Part shown: positions 9,663 through 18,791 of the stretch, in pieces | How positions within the stretch are numbered: the stretch's first letter is position 1 | How the letters are laid out: each line of letters begins with the position of its first letter | From: Clostridiales bacterium | Lineage (GTDB): Bacteria > Bacillota > Clostridia > Lachnospirales > Lachnospiraceae | Assembly (NCBI GenBank): GCA_012518885.1 | Contig: JAAYRG010000042.1 | Coordinates: forward strand, 1-35,045 | DNA: 35,045 bases | Direction: 5' to 3' | The notes under the pieces: generated by a model | Databases searched by the model: none | Told to the model about the DNA's origin: nothing | Seen by the model: the letters and a program-made list of their open reading frames with translations, nothing else | Translations under genes and position numbers: made by a program

Positions 9663-10514
9663 ATGGGCAAAATAATCATTACTAGTGATAGTACCTGTGA
9701 TTTGTCACAAGATTTAATTAATAATTTAGACATAAGAGTCATTCCTCTTTATGTTAATATAGGAGACGAATCTTTCAAAGATGGAGTTGAGATTAGTCCA
9801 GAAGAAGTTTTTAAAAGTTATGAGGAAAATGATGTTTTAGCCAAAACCTCAGCCATTCCAATATACGATTTTAAAGTGTTTTTCGAAGATCTACTAGATC
9901 AGGGATATGAAATAATTCATTTTAGTATAAGCTCCTTACTTTCATCTTCCCACCAAAATGCTGTTAATGCCGCTAATATGCTTGATACCGATAAGATTAG
10001 TCTTATTGACTCTTTAAACCTATCAACAGGAATAGGCCTTCAAGTAATACGTGCTGCTGAGCTTGCTAAACAAGGATTAACTAGACAAGAAATTGTAGAT
10101 GATATAGCAGCATACTCACATAAGGTTAATTCAAGCTTTGTTATTGATAGCTTAAATTATCTTTGGAAGGGTGGCCGTTGTTCTGCTGTTTCTGCCTTTG
10201 GCGCAAACCTTATCAAAATCAAGCCTTGTATTGAAGTTACTGATGGCACAATGAAAGTAGGTAAGAAATATCGTGGTAGTTTAGAGAGGTCTCTAAAGGC
10301 CTATGTAGATGACCGTCTTAAAGATATAGAATCAATTGACCCAAAAAGAATCTTTGTAACAAATACAGTAGAAGATAAAGAAATTACCAATAGAATTATA
10401 GAAATGATAAAAGATAGAAACTATTTTGAAGAGATTCTTACTTCAACAGCTGGCTGCACAATATCATGTCACTGCGGTCCAAACACTCTCGGAATTATTT
10501 ACATAAACAAGTAA
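9663..10514 (+). CDS. DegV family protein (fatty-acid binding)
   Basis: MGKIIITSDSTCDLSQDLINNLDIRVIPLYVNIGDESFKDGVEISPEEVF; SLNYLWKGGRCS; typical DegV. Confidence 0.93.
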   Translation: MGKIIITSDSTCDLSQDLINNLDIRVIPLYVNIGDESFKDGVEISPEEVFKSYEENDVLAKTSAIPIYDFKVFFEDLLDQGYEIIHFSISSLLSSSHQNAVNAANMLDTDKISLIDSLNLSTGIGLQVIRAAELAKQGLTRQEIVDDIAAYSHKVNSSFVIDSLNYLWKGGRCSAVSAFGANLIKIKPCIEVTDGTMKVGKKYRGSLERSLKAYVDDRLKDIESIDPKRIFVTNTVEDKEITNRIIEMIKDRNYFEEILTSTAGCTISCHCGPNTLGIIYINK

Positions 10515-10526
10515 ATACATAATAAT

Positions 10527-10594
10527 GGTGCCCTTTATGTCTCCGACATCTAGATTAAATAATACATACTAGGAGATATAAAGGCACCTTTTTA
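10527..10594. terminator. Bidirectional terminator between convergent degV and phosphodiesterase genes
   Basis: GGTGCCCTTTATGTCTCC / GGAGATATAAAGGCACC with T-run after it. Confidence 0.8.
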
Positions 10595-10599
10595 TTTAA

Positions 10600-11142
10600 T
10601 TATAATTCATATGTGTTAAAGGTGTACCCATCAAGGCTTTTCCAATAGAAAGTAGAACCTTCTAAAATCATATATGAATTTGCAGTATTTTCCTTTGGAA
10701 TTGATACTGAACCAGGATTCATATAGATAAAGTTAACATGTTCACTACACCTTGCTACGTGGGTATGACCATTTAGCAATATGTCTCCTTGATTTAGGAA
10801 GGGTGGATTTTCCTCATTATACTTATGACCATGACTAGCAAAGATAGTACGGTTATGCAGATAAAGAACTGCATATTCTGCTAGGATTGGAAACTTTAGT
10901 ACTTGTTGGTCTACTTCTGATTCACAATTACCCCTTACACATAATATATTTTCTTTGATTTCATTTAACATACTTATTACTTCTTTAGGATTATAATCTT
11001 TTGGTAGTTCATTTCTTGGTCCATGATAAAGCAAATCTCCAAGCAGTAACAATTTATCTGGATTCTCTTTCCTAAACTCTAAAAGCAGTTTTTCGCAATG
11101 ATAGGATGAACCATGTATATCTGATGCTATCATTAACTTCAT
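10600..11142 (-). CDS. YfcE/MJ0936-type metallophosphoesterase
   Basis: MKLMIASDIHGSSYHCEKLL, LLLGDLLYHGPRN, RGNCESEVD, ASHGHKY, LNGHTHVA metallophosphoesterase motifs. Confidence 0.93.
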   Translation of the reverse strand: MKLMIASDIHGSSYHCEKLLLEFRKENPDKLLLLGDLLYHGPRNELPKDYNPKEVISMLNEIKENILCVRGNCESEVDQQVLKFPILAEYAVLYLHNRTIFASHGHKYNEENPPFLNQGDILLNGHTHVARCSEHVNFIYMNPGSVSIPKENTANSYMILEGSTFYWKSLDGYTFNTYEL

Positions 11143-11180
11143 TTTAATTCTCCTTTTTTCTATATATTATCTATTAATAA

Positions 11181-11975
11181 TTAACTATTTATAGTTGACT
11201 TGTTTTTATTCACATCATCTCTTCTAGTTTTACTAGTCTGTATCATATATTCAATTGGTAGAATGAAGGAAAGTGGTGCAAACTTAGATAGTACTCTTAA
11301 TAACTTAATGTCATTACCAGGTATTATCAATGGCTTTTTATTAAAAAGTCCCCTTAGGGCTTCTTTAGCACACCTCTTAGCTGACATAGACTTTAAAGCA
11401 AAGTCTGTATTGGCTACCTTATTAAACTCAGTCCTTACAGGGCCTGGACATACTGTTGTTAGGTAGACCTTATTTTTGTGTCTTCTTAGTTCATAGGATA
11501 TGGATAGGCCTAGATTTAATAAGTAAGACTTTGTAGCTCCATATGTTGCCATCATTGGATCTGGCTGAAAACCTGATACACTGGCAATATTTAATATATA
11601 TCCCTCTTTGATTTCCTTAATGAATAGCTTGGTAAAAATATGGGCTGCAATAATATTAGTATGAATCATCTCAACTTCTTGGTCTAGTGGGATATCTTCA
11701 AATCTCCCTAACTTCCCAAAACCTGCATTATTAACCCATACTTTAATTGGGTAAGCCTTTACTTTATCAAAAAATTCTAGGCAATTTTTCTCATTGGATA
11801 AGTCAACTTCCATTGGCACTACTTTTATAGAATACTTTTTCTCAAAGCTTTTCTTGATTTTCAGAAGTCTATTCTTTCTTCTTGCAACAAGTATTAGGTC
11901 ATATCCTCTTTTAGCAAGTAACCTCGCTATTTCTAAACCTATACCACTTGAACCTCCTGTTACAACTGCAAACAT
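11181..11975 (-). CDS. Short-chain dehydrogenase/reductase
   Basis: VVTGGSSGIGLEIA, NNAGFG, SVSG...YGATKSY; SDR motifs; RBS GAGGAGG. Confidence 0.93.
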   Translation of the reverse strand: MFAVVTGGSSGIGLEIARLLAKRGYDLILVARRKNRLLKIKKSFEKKYSIKVVPMEVDLSNEKNCLEFFDKVKAYPIKVWVNNAGFGKLGRFEDIPLDQEVEMIHTNIIAAHIFTKLFIKEIKEGYILNIASVSGFQPDPMMATYGATKSYLLNLGLSISYELRRHKNKVYLTTVCPGPVRTEFNKVANTDFALKSMSAKRCAKEALRGLFNKKPLIIPGNDIKLLRVLSKFAPLSFILPIEYMIQTSKTRRDDVNKNKSTINS

Positions 11976-12115
11976 AATTTCCTCCTCTATTTATAAGAGT
12001 AATATTAGGTGAAGTTTCTTCATTATTTATAGTATTAATTAAATACTTTGCTACTAATCACTTAAACATAATAAATATTCTACAACTTAAAGGACTTATA
12101 TACAAGCTTTAATAC

Positions 12116-12144
12116 TTGCATATATAGGTCAAAACTGGTATAAT
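12116..12144 (+). promoter_or_regulatory. Sigma-A-type promoter for the HD-GYP gene
   Basis: TTGCAT - 17 nt - TATAAT. Confidence 0.6.
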
Positions 12145-12188
12145 TTGTTCTTCGAATTATGAACTGTTTAAAACGAGGTATATATAGT

Positions 12189-13445
12189 ATGAATACAACT
12201 TTCATAAACATGTATGATTTGTTGCTTTGCATATCTAATGCACTAGATTTAAGTACTCCTATTTTAGTAACTCATCACCAAAGGGTTGCCTATCTTTCAT
12301 TTACCATAGCAAAGGAATTACAACTATCTTTAGAAGACCAAAAAGATATATATTCAGCTGCTATGATCCATGATATTGGGGCCTTAACAGTTGATGAAAA
12401 GATTTCTATTGCTAGAAGCAATCATGACAATTTAAATAGGCACGCCTTTATTGGTGCTGATATAACAGGAACTTTTGGTCCCCTAAACAAGGTGGCAAAG
12501 ATTATTAAGTATCACCATTTACCTTGGAATCATGGAAAAGGTAGGTTTTATAAAGGAGATGAGGTTCCTTATACTAGCCATATAATTAACTTTGCTGATA
12601 CAGTATGTAACCTTATTAAACCGGATATACATATCCTATCACAGATTGAGACCATACTTGATGTTTTAGATACTAGGAGCGGAGATATTTTTGACCCTAA
12701 GCTAGTAGAGTTTTTTAGGACCCTATCTAAAAAAGAATATATTTGGCTAGATATAATGTCAAAGAGTCCTGTGGATAATTTAATCAATATAGACAAACTC
12801 TTATCCTATCAATTGGACCTTGACGACATAATCGACTTAACTCATATATTTTCATATTTAATAGACTTTAGAAGTGAGTTTACTGCAGTCCACTCTGCTG
12901 GAGTTGCTAATGTAGCTAAGAGACTTGCAAAACTTAATAACTTTTCAGAAACAGAATGCAAGATGATGCTTATTGCGGGATACTTACATGACCTTGGTAA
13001 GCTAGCTATAGCCTCAGATATTCTTGATAAACCTGGAAAGCTAACTGATGATGAGTTTGATATCATAAGATCCCATACCTACTACACATATCAGTTACTT
13101 AGCGCAATTCCTAACTTCCAAACAATAAGTAGCTGGGCAGCCTTTCATCATGAGAAATTAGATGGTACAGGCTATCCCTTCCACCTTGATAGAAGGTCAT
13201 TATCCGTTGGTTCAAGAATAATGGCTGTAGCAGATATATTTACTGCCATAACTGAAAACAGGCCTTATAGGAAGGGCATGTCTAAAGATGAGACCATAAG
13301 GGTACTTAATTCTCTAGTTGAAAATCAGTCAATAGACGGTAATATTGTAAGAATTACTATAGAAAACTATGAAGACCTTTGGTCTATTCGAGAGACAGCT
13401 CAAAGTCTTGCAGAGCAAAGATATATTACTTATAAAAATTATTAA
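12189..13445 (+). CDS. HD-GYP domain protein (putative c-di-GMP phosphodiesterase) with an additional N-terminal HD domain
   Basis: HD motifs AAMIHDIGA and AGYLHDLGKL; HHEKLDGTGYP HD-GYP signature. Start chosen at ATG 12189 (RBS ACGAGG) rather than 12159. Confidence 0.9.
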   Translation: MNTTFINMYDLLLCISNALDLSTPILVTHHQRVAYLSFTIAKELQLSLEDQKDIYSAAMIHDIGALTVDEKISIARSNHDNLNRHAFIGADITGTFGPLNKVAKIIKYHHLPWNHGKGRFYKGDEVPYTSHIINFADTVCNLIKPDIHILSQIETILDVLDTRSGDIFDPKLVEFFRTLSKKEYIWLDIMSKSPVDNLINIDKLLSYQLDLDDIIDLTHIFSYLIDFRSEFTAVHSAGVANVAKRLAKLNNFSETECKMMLIAGYLHDLGKLAIASDILDKPGKLTDDEFDIIRSHTYYTYQLLSAIPNFQTISSWAAFHHEKLDGTGYPFHLDRRSLSVGSRIMAVADIFTAITENRPYRKGMSKDETIRVLNSLVENQSIDGNIVRITIENYEDLWSIRETAQSLAEQRYITYKNY

Positions 13446-13489
13446 ATATAATATGCTGTAATAGAACTTAAAAATAGACATTAAGATTA

Positions 13490-13535
13490 GCCACTGTATT
13501 TTATGACCTTATATAATCATAAAATACAGTGGCCT
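13490..13535. terminator. Bidirectional terminator
   Basis: Perfect 17-bp inverted repeat GCCACTGTATTTTATGA / TCATAAAATACAGTGGC between convergent genes. Confidence 0.82.
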
Positions 13536-14162
13536 TTAATTAATCCAATATTCTGTGACAGATACAATCTTAGCCCCATCCCCTACTTTAAAAAACTGGT
13601 TACTTGAATTTCTCCATCCATTAACAACTTGGATATACCTTTCTCCTGTTGTATACTCCCTATATCCAACCCCAATAACCCAGTGCCATTTTGCTATTCC
13701 TGCCGTCAAAAGTATGGCACATGGCCTATTTTTATCTATAGCTTCTTTAATTCCTTTATAAAATGTTACTCTTCGATAATTTAAGTCGTATCCCCTAGAT
13801 TTAAAATAATTTTTAGTTTTAGCTGCAATTCTTATTACTGGACCATTTCCAATACTCTTGTGAATTTTATAAAAGGTCTCAGACTTACTAGTATTAATCA
13901 ATAAGCCTATATAACCCTGATAAGCATAAAATAGGGCAATATTAGTAGAGGCAACTGCACCGCAGTGGTTATTTGTATTCTGAATAAACTCTCCAGTAGT
14001 TGCCCAGTCACAATCCTCTAATGAAATACATTTTGATGTATAAGTACCATAAGGCATGTTTTTTATGTCTATAAAGCCATAATCTCCTTGAAAGAGTGGT
14101 ATTTTCACTTTTACTTTTTTCTTAATCTGTTTCACAATTTTATGAATATTCTTTTTGCCCAT
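13536..14162 (-). CDS. Putative C39/papain-like cysteine peptidase
   Basis: NNHCGAVASTNIALFYAYQGY (Cys), KWHWVIGVGYREY (His), QVVNGW; no obvious signal peptide. Confidence 0.65.
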   Translation of the reverse strand: MGKKNIHKIVKQIKKKVKVKIPLFQGDYGFIDIKNMPYGTYTSKCISLEDCDWATTGEFIQNTNNHCGAVASTNIALFYAYQGYIGLLINTSKSETFYKIHKSIGNGPVIRIAAKTKNYFKSRGYDLNYRRVTFYKGIKEAIDKNRPCAILLTAGIAKWHWVIGVGYREYTTGERYIQVVNGWRNSSNQFFKVGDGAKIVSVTEYWIN

Positions 14163-14327
14163 ATCCTCACCCTTTTAATACTTTTACTTATAACTTATCA
14201 TACAAATGCTAGTGCAAGTATTATTATCTCTGATTCATAATAACTATCTATGCCATAATACATCATACTATATTCTGCATAATAAATACCTAAAATGTTA
14301 AGAACTGTAAAAAGACCTAGGAGTATT

Positions 14328-14400
14328 AAAATAGCTCTAGCTAAGTATCAAAGTTCGGTTAATTTAATTCCGCCTTAAAACTTAACATAGAGCCTATTTT
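14328..14400. repeat. 73-nt imperfect inverted-repeat element (long hairpin; terminator or MITE-like)
   Basis: Arms AAAATAGCTCTA / TAGAGC(C)TATTTT; nested TAAGT/ACTTA and CGG/CCG flanking TTAATTTAATT. Confidence 0.55.
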
Positions 14401-14426
14401 TATACTACTATCCTTGACTTAATTGT

Positions 14427-14897
14427 CTAAGATTTGAAATTTACACATTCTGGATTAGTACATCTTTCATTCTTATAAATACTGCCACATTCATGACAGT
14501 AGCCTATACTTTTTAGGTAGTTTTCTACCTTTTTCTTTACCTCTTCAACTACTTCTAAGGAGTGCTTTGCATCTTCTTCGCTAACCCTAATAAAATTATC
14601 TCCAGGATACTTTGCATCATAATAATAGTCTTTTAATATAGCTAAATCTCCTTTTGAAAGTCCTAGGTCTATTCCAGACTCTAGCAAGATACTATTTAGC
14701 TTTACCAAACTGTGGGACCTAAGTGCTCGCAAGGCTTCTTTATTATCTATGCAAAAGGTATACACTAGATGTTTTAAGTATTTTTCTACTACTTGTTGGG
14801 ATTGAACTGCAATATTATTATATAATCCTGAATCCTTAGCAAGTTGCAAGAACAAATAATCATTCTTGGCTAGGAGATAATAGTTGTTTATATTCAT
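14427..14897 (-). CDS. HEPN domain protein with C-terminal Cys4 zinc-ribbon-like tail
   Basis: QSQQVVEKYLKHLVYTF, Rx4H motif RALRSHSLVKL, DYYYDAKYPGD; tail CHECGSIYKNERCTNPEC. Start set at MNINNYYLL (14897) with SD GGGGGA; the ORF-track start 14999 is upstream. Confidence 0.82.
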   Translation of the reverse strand: MNINNYYLLAKNDYLFLQLAKDSGLYNNIAVQSQQVVEKYLKHLVYTFCIDNKEALRALRSHSLVKLNSILLESGIDLGLSKGDLAILKDYYYDAKYPGDNFIRVSEEDAKHSLEVVEEVKKKVENYLKSIGYCHECGSIYKNERCTNPECVNFKS

Positions 14898-15255
14898 CTG
14901 TATATTTCCCCCTATTCCATAATATAATTCCATCTCGTCTAATGTCACTATGTAGCTTCTCAGTACTATTTTCATAGTACTCCTTATGAGCAAAAACAAT
15001 GTCTCCCTTCATATCATCAGGTAAGAATTCTAGGTCGGACCTTATATAACTTACTAAGCGTCTGTCTTCTAAAACCTTATCAGTAACAATAAGTAAATCT
15101 ATATCACTACCAACATGAAGGTGTAATCTTGCACAACTACCAAATAATATAATTTTAACCAAGTCAGGTATCCGTCTATTTATAATTAAGTTAACAGCTT
15201 CAACAATAGCTGATTTATATCTATCAGGTAATTCAGAAATGCTATTGTATATCAT
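14860..15255 (-). CDS. Minimal nucleotidyltransferase (MNT, NTP_transf_2)
   Basis: ILFGSCARLHLHVGSDIDLLIVTD (GSx10DxD) and GDIVFAH (third Asp). Start set at MIYNSISEL (15255) after GGAGGTTGTATT. Confidence 0.87.
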   Translation of the reverse strand: MIYNSISELPDRYKSAIVEAVNLIINRRIPDLVKIILFGSCARLHLHVGSDIDLLIVTDKVLEDRRLVSYIRSDLEFLPDDMKGDIVFAHKEYYENSTEKLHSDIRRDGIILWNRGKYTDEYKQLLSPSQE

Positions 15256-15369
15256 AATACAACCTCCAATCATAGGGTATTATTTCTCTAAGTAGCATGA
15301 ACTATTTATATCATCACCATAATTTTATAGTAAATACAAGTAAATATCAATAGATACAAGGATATCTAC

Positions 15370-17109
15370 TTATTGTGTAAGTAAAAAACTATTCTCCAAA
15401 CACAAGGCCCCATAACCTACAATTGGATTAGGGTACATAGGTTCAAAGGGAAGTTTCCTAGCTCCTGCTATAAGATAAGCCCTTACTTTTTCCCCATACA
15501 TATAGGGGTCGTTACCATTTGTGATACCCCATTCCATAAGAAGGGCAACACTACCAGTTACAAAAGGAGTCGCCATAGATGTGCCTGACCTAGTTGAATA
15601 ACCTCCCCCTGGGGCACAGGAAGTAATATTGACTCCAGGGGCAACAAGGTCTGGTTTTACATAGCCATAGCCTCTTGGATAACCCCTGCCCGAAAAAAAC
15701 GCAAGACTTCCTAACCTAGGGTCATAAGCTCCAACACTAATAGCCCTAAAGGCTGTAGATGGTATTGTTAATGTAGTTTCTTCAGTCGGCCTGGTAAATC
15801 TCGTCTCTGGACTTATTACACCGCCAGATGGAAGCCACATATCATAGTTTCCTACTGTAATATCAATAGGCGTAAGTTCTATCTGCCACAAGCCAGCCTC
15901 TACATAGTTAACCCGTGGGATAAATTCAATGAAAATTTGCTGTTGCGGGTTATAGGGAGTTGGGTCTCCGTAGTACAAGTAGATTTCTGTAGGACCAATC
16001 CGAAACTGCTGGGTTCCTAAACGACTTGGTATAGGGCCAACCCTAGTTCCGCCAGGAGACACTATTGTAATATCAAACCTGTCATAGAAATTCTTCCAGA
16101 TTTGCAAATTAAAAGAAAATTGATATTGCCCAACTGCTAGTTCTATTATCTCTATTGTATCACCTATGATTCCACCTACATGTTTTCCTGCTGTTCCTTC
16201 GTTCCCAGTACCTATAATAATACTATTCCTACCAAAACTAGAAATATCATTAATGTAACTTTCCAAGATGGAACTACCATTATGAGCACCATAGTTATTA
16301 CCAAAACTTAAATTAATAGCTATAGGCTTATTGTATCTAATTGCACTTCTAACACAAAAATCTATAGCCTCCATTAAACGAGTAGTAGTAGGAAATGAAT
16401 TACCTACTGACGAACCTAACTTTACTATAATTAGGTCACTTTCTGATGCAACTCCCCTAAAAAGGCCATTACTTGCCCTACCATTCCCTGCTGCGATTCC
16501 AGCAACATGAGTTCCATGTCCGCTCGTATCAACAGAAGGAATGAGCTCCATTCTTTCAACCTGACTAGATAGTTCTAGGGCTTCATTAATTTGATCTCTT
16601 GTATATAAACTTCCAAGACTAAATCCGTCTGGTGGGGAGCCAGGAATTGTCTGATCCCATAATTCCAGTATTCTAGTCTGTCCATTTTCTAACCTAAAGT
16701 CAGGATGACTATAATCAATTCCCGAATCAATAATAGCAACAATAACTCCTCTTCCAAATAAATTGAACTGAGGTGTTTGAAGAGGATTTATACACGATGC
16801 TAGTCTTCCTGTATTGGCTTCATAAAATAGCCTGTTAGGCTTTTCTATGTATTCAATCTGAGGATGGTCTTCTAGCCTTTCAATTAAGAATTCACTAATG
16901 GTAACTATAGCGTATCGGTTTAGCAAAAACACCACTGTCATATTTAGTTCCTGTGCTAACTGGCTTATATCTCCACTGTATTTAACAATTAATTCCCACT
17001 CCCTAGTCTCAGGGATAAAGCCAACATTTAAGTCTAGGGTCCTATCCCTAACCCCTTCTCCAACTTCAAGGGCAAGATTAAGTTCACTGTCTGTTTTTCC
17101 TATTGGCAT
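15370..17109 (-). CDS. S8 (subtilisin-like) serine protease, Csp-like, without signal peptide
   Basis: Catalytic triad contexts AIIDSGIDYSHPDF, SGHGTHVAGIAAGNG, SGTSMATPFVTG; N-terminal prodomain-like region; RBS AAGGAG. Confidence 0.93.
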   Translation of the reverse strand: MPIGKTDSELNLALEVGEGVRDRTLDLNVGFIPETREWELIVKYSGDISQLAQELNMTVVFLLNRYAIVTISEFLIERLEDHPQIEYIEKPNRLFYEANTGRLASCINPLQTPQFNLFGRGVIVAIIDSGIDYSHPDFRLENGQTRILELWDQTIPGSPPDGFSLGSLYTRDQINEALELSSQVERMELIPSVDTSGHGTHVAGIAAGNGRASNGLFRGVASESDLIIVKLGSSVGNSFPTTTRLMEAIDFCVRSAIRYNKPIAINLSFGNNYGAHNGSSILESYINDISSFGRNSIIIGTGNEGTAGKHVGGIIGDTIEIIELAVGQYQFSFNLQIWKNFYDRFDITIVSPGGTRVGPIPSRLGTQQFRIGPTEIYLYYGDPTPYNPQQQIFIEFIPRVNYVEAGLWQIELTPIDITVGNYDMWLPSGGVISPETRFTRPTEETTLTIPSTAFRAISVGAYDPRLGSLAFFSGRGYPRGYGYVKPDLVAPGVNITSCAPGGGYSTRSGTSMATPFVTGSVALLMEWGITNGNDPYMYGEKVRAYLIAGARKLPFEPMYPNPIVGYGALCLENSFLLTQ

Positions 17110-17204
17110 ATATACTCCTTATATGACAGAAAGGAAGGCATAACCCTCCCTATCTTTTTACGTTCTTACACTATATATATGCTAACTTTTTTAATCTTAC
17201 ACTC

Positions 17205-17939
17205 TTATATACAGAAAAAGATTCCTGGAAAACACCCTGTACCGCCACCACAGCATATATTTAAGAACAGATTTGCAAGACAAAGCCTTGTACAACAGTC
17301 CGTACTAGACATGGTAGTTTGGCCATAAGGGCTACGTCTAGCCTGGTACCAAGTTCCACCAGACTCAAGCATATTAAGGAGTTCCCTATAACTTAAATTA
17401 CTAGGGTCCATTTGAACTGCCCTTTTAGCATGTTCAAGGGCAATACCATTATTACCAACACCATAGTTAGCATAGGCACTTAAATAATACCATCTTGCGT
17501 CCCTATCCTTTATTTGGTTTAAAACATTTAAGGCCTCTCTATAATGACCACTATTTATATAATTAGCTGCAGCTTGCATATACCTATCTTTATCACTAGA
17601 ATAACTCTGCTGCTGGCCTTGGCCATGTCCTTGCTGCCAGTTGCCATAGCCACCAAACCCCCATCCAAAAAAGTCATCAAAATCTCCAAATGGGCTTCCA
17701 GTTCCTTGTCCGCCTTGGCCACCATAAGCATTTCTACCCCTTGTACCACCACTTCTCTCATACATAATTTGCTCATAGGCAGCTTGTATTTCTTTAAACT
17801 TCTCCTCTGCAGCCTCCTTATTAGGATTATTTACATTTGAATCTGGGTGGTATTTACGACTTAAACGCCTATATGCTTTTTTAATTTCATCATCTGATGC
17901 ATCTCTTGAAACACCAAGTACTCTATATGGATCAGTCAT
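17205..17939 (-). CDS. DnaJ (J-domain) protein with TPR-like region and Cys-rich C-terminus
   Basis: [35 protein letters not shown] (J domain with HPD); Gly-rich linker; C-terminus [30 protein letters not shown]. Confidence 0.9.
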   Translation of the reverse strand: MTDPYRVLGVSRDASDDEIKKAYRRLSRKYHPDSNVNNPNKEAAEEKFKEIQAAYEQIMYERSGGTRGRNAYGGQGGQGTGSPFGDFDDFFGWGFGGYGNWQQGHGQGQQQSYSSDKDRYMQAAANYINSGHYREALNVLNQIKDRDARWYYLSAYANYGVGNNGIALEHAKRAVQMDPSNLSYRELLNMLESGGTWYQARRSPYGQTTMSSTDCCTRLCLANLFLNICCGGGTGCFPGIFFCI

Positions 17940-18777
17940 TTGTCTCTACCTGCTTTTCTTGTCTTTTTTTACGTACGATTTCATAACGATTCCATACTCC
18001 AGAATAAAGTATATTCCGTAGTATCTCTAGATTTGAAATTATAGGAAGCAGTTCAAATTCCTTTGAACATTCTGCCATCATAAGGGTAAGTAAGTTAAAG
18101 GTTCTTTCCTCAAAGTCTGCTTCCTTATAATTAGCTAAAAAGGGATTATAGTTACCTTTTTCAATATCTTCTTCAATGTCCTCATAAGCATCCATGATAT
18201 AGATAAATTTTCCTAAATAAAAGCCAATCTTTTCAAGGCTCTTTGTCCACATATCTTCCTTGTAAGCAAAAACTTCGGCCATAACCTTACCAAATATTCC
18301 AGCCATAATATCTATATTGTCTTCTTCTTTCTTTTCCCTACCTCTTAATTCCTTTAATAGCTTATGAATAGTATCTACCTTTTTAGGGTACTTTTCTCTA
18401 ATGTCATTAAATTTTCCTTCTAAAAGCTTAGAATAGGCTAGTTTTATGTGTTTCTTATCATCAGCCCAGTCATCCCTACATTTATAATAAGCCAAAACCA
18501 TACTCATGTCAGCAGCATAACCTGTTATCCTATTAATTCTTGCTGGCTTTTTCTCAAAGGGGTGCCCTATACATCTAAAGCCCTTTATACCAGTTTTTGG
18601 TTCATATAGTCCAGTTAAAAGAACAACTAGAAAAGTCATATCATAAGAGAGGGTACCAAGGCTAATATTACCGTACCTTCTTTTTAACTTTCTACACAGG
18701 CCGCAATAATATGTATTGTAAAGGTCGTATTCCTTTATTTTTAGCTCATCCTTATTAACAGTAATGTATCCAAACAT
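17932..18777 (-). CDS. DUF5685-like family protein
   Basis: [36 protein letters not shown]...[11 protein letters not shown]...[11 protein letters not shown]...[19 protein letters not shown]; overlaps the J-domain gene by 8 nt. Confidence 0.78.
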   Translation of the reverse strand: MFGYITVNKDELKIKEYDLYNTYYCGLCRKLKRRYGNISLGTLSYDMTFLVVLLTGLYEPKTGIKGFRCIGHPFEKKPARINRITGYAADMSMVLAYYKCRDDWADDKKHIKLAYSKLLEGKFNDIREKYPKKVDTIHKLLKELRGREKKEEDNIDIMAGIFGKVMAEVFAYKEDMWTKSLEKIGFYLGKFIYIMDAYEDIEEDIEKGNYNPFLANYKEADFEERTFNLLTLMMAECSKEFELLPIISNLEILRNILYSGVWNRYEIVRKKRQEKQVETND

Positions 18778-18791
18778 TTTTATTTACTCCT

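Noticed and set aside
11200-12012. Two plus-strand ORFs (88 and 72 aa)
   Set aside because: Antisense to the SDR gene.
12569-13066. Two minus-strand ORFs (75 and 74 aa)
   Set aside because: Antisense to the HD-GYP gene.
17544-17840. 98-aa plus-strand ORF and overlapping minus-strand 73-aa ORF
   Set aside because: Alternative frames of the Gly-rich J-domain gene; no independent evidence.
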